NCBI RefSeq assembly: GCF_900112225.1
Contig: NZ_FOLD01000029.1
Location: 1-64,000 of the forward strand
Direction of reading: 5' to 3'
Source of the DNA: Massilia yuzhufengensis
GTDB lineage: Bacteria; Pseudomonadota; Gammaproteobacteria; Burkholderiales; Burkholderiaceae_D
Length of the DNA: 64,000 nucleotides
The notes under the pieces were generated by a model that was given only the letters and a program-made list of their open reading frames with translations, was not told where the DNA came from and searched no databases. Below, one piece after another: positions 48,391 through 57,155 of the stretch (position 1 is the first letter of the stretch; the number at the start of each line of letters is the position of its first letter). Made by a program: the position numbers and the translations under genes.

Positions 48391-48433
48391 GGTGTAAAAA
48401 CGGCGTAAATTCCCGGGCCGATGGCGTAAACGC
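48391..48433 (-). promoter_or_regulatory. Three-box direct-repeat site before the TorF porin
   Basis: GTAAAAA (48394), GTAAATT (48405) and GTAAACGC (48426) are spaced 11 and 21 bp. This is the same boxes and spacings as before kdp, in the other order. They lie about 95-130 bp upstream of the porin start. Confidence 0.5.
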
Positions 48434-48439
48434 CGTGTA

Positions 48440-49444
48440 TCAGGCCTTGTTGCGCTTCAGGTAATCCATGTACTTCGCCACGCCATGGGCCACGTCGGTA
48501 AACGGCTCGGTGTAGCCCGCCGCGCGCAGGGCGCTGATGTCGGCCTGGGTGAAGCTCTGGTATTTGCCTTTGAGCTTGTCCGGGAACGGCAGGTACTCCA
48601 GCAAGCCCTGGTCGACGATCTGCTCGAGCGACAGCGGCGCGCCGCCTTCGTTGGCCAGCGCGTTGGCCGTGGCCACCGCCAGGTCGTTGAAGGGCTGCGC
48701 GCGGCCGGTGCCGAGGTTGAAGATGCCGCGCTTGTCCGGGTGGTCGAGGAAGAACAGGTTCACCTTCACCACGTCTTCCACATAGATGAAGTCGCGCATC
48801 TGGGTGCCGGCCTCGTAGCCCTCGTTGGCGCCGAACAGCTTGACCTTGCCCTCTTTCTGGAACTGGTGGAACTGGTGGAAAGGCACCGAGGCCATGCTGC
48901 CCTTGTGGCCTTCCAGCGGTCCGTAGACGTTGAAGTAGCGCAGGCCGACTACCTGGCTGCCTTCGCGGATGCCATGATGCAGCCAGTGGCGGCGCAGATA
49001 CTGGTCGAACAGGAATTTGGAATAGCCGTAGACGTTCAGCGGGCGCTCGTGCTCGCGCTCCTCCTTGAACACGGTACCGCCGCCATACACCGCCGCCGAC
49101 GAGGCGTAGATGAAGGGAATACGCTCGCGCTGGCAGAACTCGAACAGCGCGATGGTGTATTCGTAGTTATTCTTCATCATGTAGCGGCCATCCGTCTCCA
49201 TGGTGTTGGAGCAGGCGCCCTGGTGCAGCACGGCGCTGAACTTGCCGTCGAATTCACCGGCCTTCAGGCGCACAATGAAGTCTTCCTTGTCGAGGTAGTC
49301 GGCCACTTCGGCATCGACGATGTTGACGAACTTCTCCGGGCGCGACATGTTATCGACCGCGAACACGCTGAACGGCTTGCGCTTCGAGAGCGCATGAACC
49401 AGGTTGGCCCCGATGAAGCCTGCTGCGCCTGTGACCAGTATCAT
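48440..49444 (-). CDS. hldD: ADP-L-glycero-D-manno-heptose 6-epimerase
   Basis: The 334-residue extended SDR converts ADP-D-glycero- to ADP-L-glycero-manno-heptose for the LPS inner core. Rossmann motif [10 protein letters not shown] is near residue 7 and catalytic YGYSK near residue 139. The N-terminal '[12 protein letters not shown]' places the ATG at 49444, with GAGG upstream. waaF follows upstream on the same strand, 27 bp away, so heptose synthesis and transfer are co-transcribed. Confidence 0.96.
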   Translation of the reverse strand: MILVTGAAGFIGANLVHALSKRKPFSVFAVDNMSRPEKFVNIVDAEVADYLDKEDFIVRLKAGEFDGKFSAVLHQGACSNTMETDGRYMMKNNYEYTIALFEFCQRERIPFIYASSAAVYGGGTVFKEEREHERPLNVYGYSKFLFDQYLRRHWLHHGIREGSQVVGLRYFNVYGPLEGHKGSMASVPFHQFHQFQKEGKVKLFGANEGYEAGTQMRDFIYVEDVVKVNLFFLDHPDKRGIFNLGTGRAQPFNDLAVATANALANEGGAPLSLEQIVDQGLLEYLPFPDKLKGKYQSFTQADISALRAAGYTEPFTDVAHGVAKYMDYLKRNKA

Positions 49445-49471
49445 TTTCAACCTCTTTGTCTTTTCGTTGCG

Positions 49472-50494
49472 TCAGGCTGCGGCCAGCATCGGCTGCAGCG
49501 GCTGCCAGGCGTCGCCCGGCAGGATCTGTTTCATGCAGTTCTGGTGGCCCAGCGGGCACTCGCGCTGCTGGCAGGGCGAGCACTCGATGTGCAGCCACAG
49601 CACCTTGGCCAGGCTTGACAGCGGCGGCGTATGGCGCGGGTCGGTGGGGCCGTAGATGGCCACCACCGGGCGGCGCAGCGCGGCGCCGATGTGCATCAGG
49701 CCGGAGTCGTTGGTCACCACCGCGGCGGCGCGCGAGATCAGCGCGATCGCTTCGCTCAGCGACGTGGAGCCGGCCAGGTTGTGCGCCTGCGGAACCAGTG
49801 CGACGATCTCGTCGCAGACGGCCCGGTCTTTTGGTGAGCCAAGCAGCAGGATCTGCGCGTCCGGGCGGTTGGCGCGGATGGTTTGCGCCAGCTCGGCGAA
49901 GTAGGACGCCGGCCAGCGCTTGGCCGGGCCGAATTCGGCGCCGGGTGCGAAGGCCACGTAGGTACCCGGCGGCAGGCCAAGGCGGGCGATGGCGGCGTCG
50001 GCCGCCTGCGGCGCGACGGACATCTCGGGCTCGGGCAGCTGCTCGGGACGCGGCAGGTTGCGCACAGGCTGGTCGGCCAGCGCCGCATAGAACTGTGCCA
50101 TCGGCCGCGGCGCGGCCTTGTCGTCGTGGTGCATGACGTTGACCAGGCCATAGCGCATCTCGCCCTTGTAGCCGACGCGCCGCGGGATGCCGGCCAGCCA
50201 GGGGATCAGCGCGAACTTGAGGGTGTTGGGCAGCACGTAGGAGTCCGCATAGCCGCGCGCCTTGAGCACCTTGGCGAACGCGCGCCGCTCGGCCCACTGC
50301 AGCGAGCCATGCTTGAAGGGCGATTCGATGACGGTGTCGACCTCGCGCATCGCGCGCCACACGGGCGCCACCCAGGTGGGCGCGACCACGTCGATCGGGC
50401 GGTCGGGATGCTGTTCGCGCAGGCGGCGCAGCAGCGGCTGCGCCATGACGGCGTCGCCGATCCAGTTGGGGGAAATGACAAGCGTGCGCAACAT
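49472..50494 (-). CDS. waaF: ADP-heptose:LPS heptosyltransferase II
   Basis: This 340-residue GT-B glycosyltransferase of family GT9 adds the second heptose to the LPS core. It starts 'LRTLVISPNWIGDAVMAQPLLRRL' and has 'FAPGAEFGPAKRWP' near residue 182 and 'TNDSGLMHIGAALRRPVVAIYGPTDP' near residue 257. A Cys cluster ends the protein ('CSPCQQRECPLGHQNC'), as in other WaaF proteins. It is transcribed before hldD. Confidence 0.95.
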   Translation of the reverse strand: MLRTLVISPNWIGDAVMAQPLLRRLREQHPDRPIDVVAPTWVAPVWRAMREVDTVIESPFKHGSLQWAERRAFAKVLKARGYADSYVLPNTLKFALIPWLAGIPRRVGYKGEMRYGLVNVMHHDDKAAPRPMAQFYAALADQPVRNLPRPEQLPEPEMSVAPQAADAAIARLGLPPGTYVAFAPGAEFGPAKRWPASYFAELAQTIRANRPDAQILLLGSPKDRAVCDEIVALVPQAHNLAGSTSLSEAIALISRAAAVVTNDSGLMHIGAALRRPVVAIYGPTDPRHTPPLSSLAKVLWLHIECSPCQQRECPLGHQNCMKQILPGDAWQPLQPMLAAA

Positions 50495-50531
50495 GGGTCT
50501 TTCGTCCGGGTCCTGCATTCGTGATCCGCGA

Positions 50532-52145
50532 TTATAGCAATCGCAGCCGCCAGCCGGCGCGGCCCGCTTCCAGCCGGTGGGTCAGTCCTATGCGCTCCAG
50601 GAAGACCTCGTCGTGCGAGACCACGACCAGTGCGCCGGCATACGCGTTCAACATCGCCTCGAGCGCCTCGTTCGAGGCCAGGTCGAGGTGGTTGCCCGGC
50701 TCGTCCAGCAGCAGCAGGCGCGCCGGCGGGTCGGCGTACAGGGCGCAGGCCAGCGCCGCCTTCAGGCGCTCGCCACCGCTGAGCAGGCCGGCGGGCAGGG
50801 CCACCTTCTGCGCGTCCAGGCCAAGCTGGGCCAGGTAGGTGCGCAGGCGGTCCTGGCCGGTGCTGCGGTTCACTTCCAGCAGCTGGGCTATGGTGCTGCG
50901 CTGCGGGTCGAGCGTGGCCAGGCCCTGGTCGAGCCAGGCGCAGGCCGGGTCGCGGCTGGCGTCTCCCGCCAACGGGGCCAGCTCGCCCGCGATCACTTTC
51001 AACAGGGTCGACTTGCCGCTGCCGTTCGGTCCCGTGACGCCGAGCCTCATCTGGCCGGTGACGACGAGGCTGAGCCGATTAAAGGGCGGCGCGGCGAAGG
51101 GCAATTCGACGTCCTCCAGCTCGGCCACCCGGCGCTGCGCGGCTGCGGCGACGGCGGTGGCATGCAGGCGGATGGTGCTGTCCTCGCGCACGCCTTGCGC
51201 GGCGTCGCGCACGCGCTGCTGCTGCTGCTGGCGCGCTTCGTCATGCCGCTGCCGCAATCGGCCGCTGCTGTTTTCGCTGCGCTCCTTTTGCCGTCCCAGC
51301 AGGATCCTGGCCTGGTTGGCGCTCTTGCCTTCGCGCGCACCCTGGGCCTGGCGGCGCTGCTGGCGCTCGCGCTGCTCGCGCATGGCGCGGTCTTCGCGCT
51401 GCAGCGCCTGCCGCGCATGATCGAGCTCGCGCACGGCGCTGCCCTGTTCGAGCGCGCGCGCCTCGGTGTAGAAAGCGTAGTTGCCGCCGTAGCTGCGCAG
51501 GCCCTGGGGCGACAGCTCGACGATGCGCTCCATCTGCGCGAGCAGCGCGCGGTCATGGCTGACAACGAGCAGGCCCCGCTTCCACTGGCGCAGCTGCGCG
51601 CCCAGCGCGGCGCGGCTGGGTGCGTCGAGATGGTTGGTGGGCTCGTCCAGGATCAGGAAGTCGGCTTCCGACAGCATGGCGCCCAGCAGCGCCACACGCA
51701 TTGCCTCGCCGCCGCTGAGCCGCGCCGCGGGCGTGGCGGCGTCGATGTGGCCCAGGCCCGCCTGCTCGAGTGCATGGTGCAGGCGGGCCGGCAGGTCCCA
51801 GCGGTCGCCGACCAGTTCAAAGTCAGCTTCCGCGATGCTGCCGGCGTCGATGCGCGCGAGGGCGCCCAGGACCGGCTGCACGCCGGCGAGCGACGCCACC
51901 GTTCCCACGCCGATGTGCTCCACCTGCTGCGATAGGTAACACACCCTGCCCGCGCGCAGGACGCGTCCGGAAGACGGCGCAAGCTCGCCCGCCAGCAGCC
52001 GCGCCAGCACGCTCTTACCAACGCCGTTGCGGCCAACCAGGCCGGTATGCCGTGTGTCGAACTGTTCGGTGAGGCCGGACAGGAGCAGCCTGCTGTCGGG
52101 AAGAAGAAAGGATGCGCTGTCGAGCGCCAGGTAAGGGTGCGTCAT
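50532..52145 (-). CDS. ABC-F family ATPase
   Basis: The 537-residue protein has two ABC cassettes and no membrane domain. The first has GRNGVGKS (near 39), LSGGEAMR and LILDEPTNHLD; the second has GPNGSGKST (near 372), LSGGERLK and LLLDEPGNHLD. The linker between them is long, Arg/Gln-rich and predicted coiled coil (about 230-330). ABC-F proteins act on the ribosome in translation or antibiotic protection. Subfamily is uncertain, perhaps the Uup/YheS-neighbouring group. Confidence 0.9.
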   Translation of the reverse strand: MTHPYLALDSASFLLPDSRLLLSGLTEQFDTRHTGLVGRNGVGKSVLARLLAGELAPSSGRVLRAGRVCYLSQQVEHIGVGTVASLAGVQPVLGALARIDAGSIAEADFELVGDRWDLPARLHHALEQAGLGHIDAATPAARLSGGEAMRVALLGAMLSEADFLILDEPTNHLDAPSRAALGAQLRQWKRGLLVVSHDRALLAQMERIVELSPQGLRSYGGNYAFYTEARALEQGSAVRELDHARQALQREDRAMREQRERQQRRQAQGAREGKSANQARILLGRQKERSENSSGRLRQRHDEARQQQQQRVRDAAQGVREDSTIRLHATAVAAAAQRRVAELEDVELPFAAPPFNRLSLVVTGQMRLGVTGPNGSGKSTLLKVIAGELAPLAGDASRDPACAWLDQGLATLDPQRSTIAQLLEVNRSTGQDRLRTYLAQLGLDAQKVALPAGLLSGGERLKAALACALYADPPARLLLLDEPGNHLDLASNEALEAMLNAYAGALVVVSHDEVFLERIGLTHRLEAGRAGWRLRLL

Positions 52146-52318
52146 GAAACCTCCAAGGATGCCGGGACTCCCTGCTTTCGCGGGAAAGTGGAGAACTGGC
52201 CGTCAAGCAGACGGCGGCATCAATGGCGCATTGGACGAACCCTCGTAAATTGGAATGTGCGGAAATGATAGCAAATATTGGCCGCGGGCACACGGGCGCG
52301 CCCTTCGCCCATGCTGGT

Positions 52319-52324
52319 TATAAT
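52319..52324 (+). promoter_or_regulatory. Consensus -10 placed for a leaderless transcript
   Basis: TATAAT at 52319-52324 lies so that initiation, 7 nt on, falls at 52331, the A of the start codon. It sits in CTGGTTATAATCC, shared with the minus-strand promoter at 26845-26867. The -35 position is weak. Confidence 0.45.
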
Positions 52325-52330
52325 CCTGGC

Positions 52331-52714
52331 ATGCCCCGCTCATCGTCCAGACAGGTCTTGCGCGCATGGATCGCCCTCGTGGCATTCGTGTTCAGCCTGT
52401 TCGCCCCGAGCTTGTCGCATGCCTTCGCGCCGCAAGCGTTCACTATGCAGAGCGAAATCTGTACCGCGGCCGGCATGGTGATGCTGCCGGTGGCCGACAA
52501 CCCTGGCCAGGACGCTGGCGCCGTGCCCGGCATGACCCACTGCGACGTGTGCTGCTCGCACCAGGCCCCCGTGCTATTGCCGCCCCCGCCCGCCCTGCCC
52601 CTGCTGCTCGTACGGGCACGCGACACCTACCCCACCCTCTTCTACCAATCCCCTTCCCCGCAATTCGCGTGGACGCCGGCGCAGTCGCGCGCGCCGCCCG
52701 CCAGCTTCGTCTAA
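52331..52714 (+). CDS. DUF2946-like secreted Cys/His protein
   Basis: The 127-residue protein has a signal peptide (about residues 10-32, 'FSLFAPSLSHAFA') and the motif 'MTHCDVCCSHQAP' near residue 74. A proline-rich, weakly hydrophobic segment follows. DUF2946 proteins carry a similar Cys/His cluster and are often encoded before TonB-dependent receptors, as here. A role in copper or other metal handling is inferred from that association. Confidence 0.75.
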   Translation: MPRSSSRQVLRAWIALVAFVFSLFAPSLSHAFAPQAFTMQSEICTAAGMVMLPVADNPGQDAGAVPGMTHCDVCCSHQAPVLLPPPPALPLLLVRARDTYPTLFYQSPSPQFAWTPAQSRAPPASFV

Positions 52715-52761
52715 CCGCTCTCCCCCAGCTACCGGCTCTCGACGCCGGCTGAATCGCTATC

Positions 52762-52793
52762 GCGCGTGACGCCATGCTGGCGTCCTCACGCGC
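52762..52793 (+). promoter_or_regulatory. Strong leader hairpin before the TonB-receptor gene
   Basis: GCGCGTG-ACGCCA (52762-52774) pairs with TGGCGT and CACGCGC (52778-52783, 52787-52793) over a TGC loop with a 3-nt bulge. It ends one base before the AAAGGAA ribosome binding region. It could tune translation or act as a partial terminator after the DUF2946 gene. Confidence 0.45.
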
Positions 52794-52806
52794 AAAGGAA
52801 ACGGAA

Positions 52807-55086
52807 ATGAAGAAGTTTGGAATCACCCTGCTGGCCGCGGCTTCGCCCGCCGTGCTCGCGCAGGCCCTGGACGGCGTGCAAAGTCCAGTCAAGGAAATCG
52901 GCACCGTCACCATCACCGGCAGCCGGCCAACGTCGCTGCCGACGCAGATCCCGACCACCATCGAAGGCATCACCAAGGCGGAAATCGCGCGCACCATCAA
53001 TGCGACCGATTCGGAAGACGCGCTGAAATACCTGCCCAGCCTGCTGGTACGCAAGCGCTACATCGGCGACTACAACCACGCCGTGCTCTCCACGCGCGCC
53101 TCGGGCACCGGCAACAGCGCCCGTTCGATGGTGTACGCGGACGGCATCCTGCTGTCGAACTACCTCGGCAACGGCGCCACCTTCGCGCCGCGCTGGGGCA
53201 TGGTCACGCCCGAGGAAATCGAGCGCGTGGACGTGCTGTACGGGCCCTTTTCGGCGGCCTATGGCGGCAACTCGGTGGGCGCCGTGGTCGACTATGTGAC
53301 GCGCATGCCGACGAAATTCGAAGCGCATGCGAAGTTCGGCTTCACGCACCAACATTTCGACCTGTACGGCACGCACGACCGCTACCAGGGCCGGCAGGCC
53401 AGCATCTCGCTGGGCGACCGGGCCGGCCGCTGGTCGTGGTTCATCGACGTGAACCGCAGCGACAACGAAGGCCAGCCGCTGACCTTCCCGACCCGCTACC
53501 TCAGTGCCGGCGCGGCCCCGGGCGGCGTTCCGGTGACCGGCGCCGTCCTTGGGCAGGACCGGACCAACCGCGCCTGGTACCTGCTGGGTGCAGGCACGCA
53601 GTACGACACGGTGCAGGACCACGTGAAAGCGAAGCTGGCCTATGACATCACGCCGACCCTGCGCGCCAGCTACACGCTGGGCATCTGGCAGAATGCGTCC
53701 GAAGGGCGCCCGACCTCCTACCTGCGCGACAGCGCTGGCCGTCCGGTGTACAGCGGCCGCGTCGACATCAATGGTGCGCTCTACACCCTGGGCGCGACCG
53801 ATTTCAATGCCTCGAACGAAGACCTGCGGCACCTGATGCACGGCCTGTCGGTGAAGAGCCACGGCAAGGGCGTGTTCGACTGGGAACTGGCCGCGAGCCT
53901 GTACGACTACGACGACGACACGCTGCGCGCACCGGCCACCGCCCTCCCCGCCGCCCTGGATGGCGGCGCCGGGCGAATCGTGGACATGTCGGGCACCGGC
54001 TGGAACACCTTCGCCGCCAAGGGCATCTGGCGTCCCGATGGCGTGGCGGGTGCGCACATCGTCGAATTCGGCTACCAGCGCGAAGCCTACCAGCTCGCCA
54101 GCATCGAGCGCGCCAGCAGCAACTGGATCAGCGGCCTGCCAGGCGCGCGCAACCAGGCGTTTTCGGGCCGCACCGCGACCCAGTCCTTGTGGGCGCAGGA
54201 CACGTGGCGTTTCGCGCCCGCGTGGAAGACCGTGCTGGGCGTGCGCGTGGAACGCTGGCGCGCAAAGGACGGACGCACGTCGAACGCCACCACCACCATC
54301 GCGCATGGCGGCCGAGACGACACCCATGTGTCGCCGAAAGCCGCGCTGGCCTGGCAGGCGGCGCCAAGCTGGGTGCTCAAGGCCTCGGTGGGACGCGCGG
54401 TGCGCATGCCGACGGTGTCGGAGCTGTACCAGGGCGGCATCAGCGGCAGCGGAACGCTGGTCAACAACGATCCGAACCTGCAGCCGGAACGTTCATGGAC
54501 CGGTGAACTGAGCGCCGAGCGCCAGCTGGAGAAAGGCACGCTGCGGCTCACCGCTTTCGGCGAGCGCACGTCGGATGCACTGTATTCGCAGACCAATGTG
54601 CTGGTTACGCCGAACGTGACCAATGTGCAGAACGTCGGGCGGATCGAAACCAAGGGGCTGGAGGCCGCGTACAGCGCGGTGGACGTGGCGGTGGATGGAC
54701 TCGACCTGCAGTCCAGCGTGACGTGGACCGATTCGGAAATCACGCGCAACGACAGGTTCCCGGCCAGCGTCGGCAAATGGCAGCCGCGCATTCCGCGCTG
54801 GCGTGCGACCGGAGTGGCGAGCTACCGCACCAGCGAGAAGCTGGCGTTCACGCTGGCCGCGCGCTATTCGGGCAAGCAGTTCTCGACGCTGGACAATTCG
54901 GATCCGAACGGCTTTGCCTACCAGGGCGCGAGCCGCTACTTCACGGCCGATGCGCGCGTGACGTGGAAGCTGGCGAAGCAGTGGAGCGTGGCGCTGGGGG
55001 TGGATAACCTGAACAACTACCAGTACTGGAACTTCCACCCGTATTCGCAGCGCACGTATGTGCTGGAGGCGCGTTACGACATGTAG
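52807..55086 (+). CDS. TonB-dependent outer-membrane receptor
   Basis: The 759-residue receptor has a signal peptide (cleavage near residue 18). A plug domain follows from 'GTVTITGSRPTSLPTQIPTTIEG', with 'DALKYLPSLLVRKRYIGDYNHAVLSTRASG' and 'IERVDVLYGPFSAAYGGNSVGAVVDYVTRMP' at the canonical plug positions. A 22-strand barrel ends in 'YVLEARYDM'. Substrate is unknown. The upstream DUF2946-type gene favours a metal (copper-receptor-like) or metallophore substrate. Confidence 0.92.
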   Translation: MKKFGITLLAAASPAVLAQALDGVQSPVKEIGTVTITGSRPTSLPTQIPTTIEGITKAEIARTINATDSEDALKYLPSLLVRKRYIGDYNHAVLSTRASGTGNSARSMVYADGILLSNYLGNGATFAPRWGMVTPEEIERVDVLYGPFSAAYGGNSVGAVVDYVTRMPTKFEAHAKFGFTHQHFDLYGTHDRYQGRQASISLGDRAGRWSWFIDVNRSDNEGQPLTFPTRYLSAGAAPGGVPVTGAVLGQDRTNRAWYLLGAGTQYDTVQDHVKAKLAYDITPTLRASYTLGIWQNASEGRPTSYLRDSAGRPVYSGRVDINGALYTLGATDFNASNEDLRHLMHGLSVKSHGKGVFDWELAASLYDYDDDTLRAPATALPAALDGGAGRIVDMSGTGWNTFAAKGIWRPDGVAGAHIVEFGYQREAYQLASIERASSNWISGLPGARNQAFSGRTATQSLWAQDTWRFAPAWKTVLGVRVERWRAKDGRTSNATTTIAHGGRDDTHVSPKAALAWQAAPSWVLKASVGRAVRMPTVSELYQGGISGSGTLVNNDPNLQPERSWTGELSAERQLEKGTLRLTAFGERTSDALYSQTNVLVTPNVTNVQNVGRIETKGLEAAYSAVDVAVDGLDLQSSVTWTDSEITRNDRFPASVGKWQPRIPRWRATGVASYRTSEKLAFTLAARYSGKQFSTLDNSDPNGFAYQGASRYFTADARVTWKLAKQWSVALGVDNLNNYQYWNFHPYSQRTYVLEARYDM

Positions 55087-55093
55087 TTTGGTG

Positions 55094-55118
55094 CAGGTGC
55101 TGCCCTGGGCAGCACCTG
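55094..55118. terminator. Hairpin between convergent genes
   Basis: CAGGTGCTGCC (55094-55104) and GGCAGCACCTG (55108-55118) form a perfect 11-bp stem with a 3-nt loop. It lies 8 bp after the receptor stop and 13 bp before the end of the convergent gene. Confidence 0.7.
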
Positions 55119-55130
55119 TGCGCGGTGGGA

Positions 55131-55625
55131 TTACTGCTTGTAGGTGACGCGACCGGTCAGCTTGATGGTGCCGGCGCCGGTGGCCATGTCTTCGCCGCCG
55201 GTGAACCCACCACCGCCAGTGGCGCGGAAGTATTTGCCGGTGCCGCCGGTGATCTGGAAGGTGGCATTGCTGAAGACGAACTTGGTGCCTTCACCCGTCG
55301 GGACGAACTGGCCGCTGTAGTTGGCGTAAATCTGTTCGCCGGTCTGGGTCATGATGATGATCCGGCCGTTGCTGAAGTTGTACAGCACCCCGCTTGGGGT
55401 GATGCAATCGCTGCCGATGAAAGCAACCTTGCCGACCAGCGCGCTGTCGCCATGGCCGACGATGGTGCCACCGATTTTCGATGGGCAGCGCAGCGACGGG
55501 CCCACGACCTCTTGCACGACGCCGGTGATTTCAAGCGTCTTGGTGACCAGCGTGCCAGCCGAGGCGGCAAACGATGCGCACAGCATCAGAGACGTGGCGG
55601 CGAGGCGCAGGGACAGTTTCTTCAT
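55131..55625 (-). CDS. Secreted protein with allene-oxide-cyclase-like/barrel motif, function unknown
   Basis: The 164-residue protein has a signal peptide (cleavage near residue 23, 'SFAASAGTL'). A small beta-barrel-like domain carries 'ITGGTGKYFRATGGGGFTGGED' near residue 127. That Gly-rich pattern is typical of allene-oxide-cyclase-like and dirigent-like barrels. Two Cys residues could form a disulfide. Function is unknown. An operator-like palindrome lies upstream. Confidence 0.65.
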   Translation of the reverse strand: MKKLSLRLAATSLMLCASFAASAGTLVTKTLEITGVVQEVVGPSLRCPSKIGGTIVGHGDSALVGKVAFIGSDCITPSGVLYNFSNGRIIIMTQTGEQIYANYSGQFVPTGEGTKFVFSNATFQITGGTGKYFRATGGGGFTGGEDMATGAGTIKLTGRVTYKQ

Positions 55626-55650
55626 GGAGCGGCTTTCGTGGGTGAGTAAT

Positions 55651-55670
55651 GTCCATATCCTAATATGGAC
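55651..55670 (-). promoter_or_regulatory. Operator-like palindrome
   Basis: GTCCATAT (55651-55658) and ATATGGAC (55663-55670) are perfect inverted repeats with a 4-bp spacer, 26 bp upstream of the secreted-protein start codon. The position suits a repressor site overlapping the promoter or leader. Confidence 0.45.
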
Positions 55671-55741
55671 GAGCTGATAACTCGCGCACGAATGAAATTG
55701 TTGCTTAGCGGTACAAATGTGTGACATGGGCGGGTCGTTTG

Positions 55742-56677
55742 TCAGGCTGCGTTCGCGGAAAATGCGAAGCTGGGCTCCGGGCGTACGCCCGAGATCAGGC
55801 CGGCCAGCGCCCTTCCTGAGCCGCAGGCCATGGTCCAGCCCAGTGTGCCGTGGCCGGTATTGAGGAACAGGTTCGGGAAGCGCGTCTTGCCGATGTAAGG
55901 GAAGTTCGAGGGCGTCAGTGGCCGCAGGCCCGCCCAGTAGCTCGCGCGGTTGTAGTCGCAGGCGTCGGGGAACAACTCGCGCACGCGGCGCGTGATCGCT
56001 TCGCAGCGCACCGGGTTCAGGTCGCGCGTGTATCCATTCAATTCGCAGGTGCCGGCCACGCGCAGGCGTGCGCCCAGGCGTGAGAACACCAGCTTGTGGC
56101 CGTCGTCGGTGAGCGAGACCATGGGCGCTTGGGTCGGGTTGATGATGGGGTACGTGGCCGAGTAGCCTTTGCCGGGGTAGATCGACAGCTTGACGCCGAG
56201 CGGCGCCAGCAAGGCGGTGGAGAAGCTGCCGAGGGCCACGACGAAGGCGTCGGCGTGTAGCAGTTGGTGCCTGCCTTCGGCGTCGATGACTTCGACTGCG
56301 TTCACCTGGCCCGCTTCGTGCAGCAAGCGTGTTGCGGTGGTGTTGTAGTGGAAGCGGATGCCGGCGGCTTCGCCCTTCCCTGCCAGTTGGGTCGTGAACT
56401 GGTGGACGTCGCCGGATTCGTCGCTGGCGGTGAAGTCGCCGCCGACAAGCTGTGCACGCACTCCGTTTAACGCGGGCTCGATGCGGACGACCTCGTCGGC
56501 GTCGATGGTCATGCGCGGGCAGCCGAGCTCGCGCATTGCCGCCACGGCGCGGCAGGCGCGGTCGAATTCCTGATGGTCGGTATAGAAATGCAGGATGCCT
56601 TTTTCGAGGTGGTGATAGGTGATTCCAGTTTCGTTGCGCAGTGCCTGCAGGCTGCGGCGGCTGTAGTCGTGCTTCCA
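55742..56677 (-). pseudogene. dadA: 5'-truncated D-amino acid dehydrogenase
   Basis: The remaining 311 codons match the C-terminal three-quarters of DadA, an FAD enzyme that deaminates D-amino acids. Visible parts are 'YSRRSLQALRNETGI', 'ESGDVHQFTTQLA', 'YPGKGYSATYPI', and the FAD-binding end 'NTGHGTLGWTMACGSGRALAGL'. At 56678-56680 the frame meets TGA and similarity stops. The first roughly 110 residues, with the GxGxxG dinucleotide fold, are missing. The break coincides with a change to AT-richer DNA, so an insertion or deletion at the island edge removed the 5' end. Confidence 0.8.
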
Positions 56678-56795
56678 TCAACCCGAAGGAAGTGGTTAGG
56701 TTCCTTTGCGCTTCAGTGACGCAGAACGATCGTCAACTTCCCTTGTTTGATCACGTTGGGCCTTTACACTCGGGGCACGTATTTAGGAACTGGCG

Positions 56796-56933
56796 ATGTT
56801 GACGAAGTCTGACCTCGGCATCAAAAGGGCCGTTATCCACTTCCGCGGAACGATGACTGACGCGACTGATCGCGAAGTCCCCATTCCGCTATACTCCTTC
56901 CTTTCTTGCGCTCCCCTTTCCGACTGGCGCTGA
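56796..56933 (+). CDS. Possible 45-residue ORF at the island edge
   Basis: An ATG preceded by GGAA opens a 45-codon frame (MLTKSDLGIKRAVIHF...). Its TGA overlaps the next ATG (TGATG), like coupled genes. I recognise no family. It may be a remnant of a longer gene. Confidence 0.25.
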   Translation: MLTKSDLGIKRAVIHFRGTMTDATDREVPIPLYSFLSCAPLSDWR

Positions 56934-57077
56934 TGGGTATAAAATTGCGAAACGGACGTTACTTAGATTTATACCCTTAAATACGATAGCAACCTAATCG
57001 ATTACTTCCTCTTTAAGCATGGAATTGACCCCGAGGACTACCACGTTGAAGAGCAACAGGAATCAACCGATTTCTGA
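56933..57077 (+). pseudogene. Possible frameshifted small ORF
   Basis: The ATG at 56933 opens MGIKLRNGRYLDLYP and stops after 15 codons. The next frame continues with protein-like sequence (LKYDSNLIDYFLFKHGIDPE...) to a stop at 57075-57077. A one-frame shift near 56975 would give a 48-residue product. Degeneration is the simplest reading. Confidence 0.25.
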
Positions 57078-57097
57078 AATTACCATACTCCGAGGCA

Positions 57098-57139
57098 CAG
57101 GTAGTCAAGCGTTTAATCTGAGTCAAATTTGACTACCTG
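57098..57139. terminator. Terminator-like inverted repeat
   Basis: CAGGTAGTCAA (57098-57108) and TTGACTACCTG (57129-57139) are perfect 11-bp arms with a 20-nt loop. The right arm also overlaps the palindrome AGTCAAATTTGACT (57121-57134). It ends 16 bp from the stop of the minus-strand gene. Confidence 0.5.
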
Positions 57140-57155
57140 AGCCAACTTCCTCCAA

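Noticed and set aside
55131-56681. A 516-codon minus-strand frame spanning the secreted barrel-like protein and dadA
   Set aside because: Only 55131-55625 has a signal peptide and protein-like sequence. The remainder is dadA in a wrong frame.
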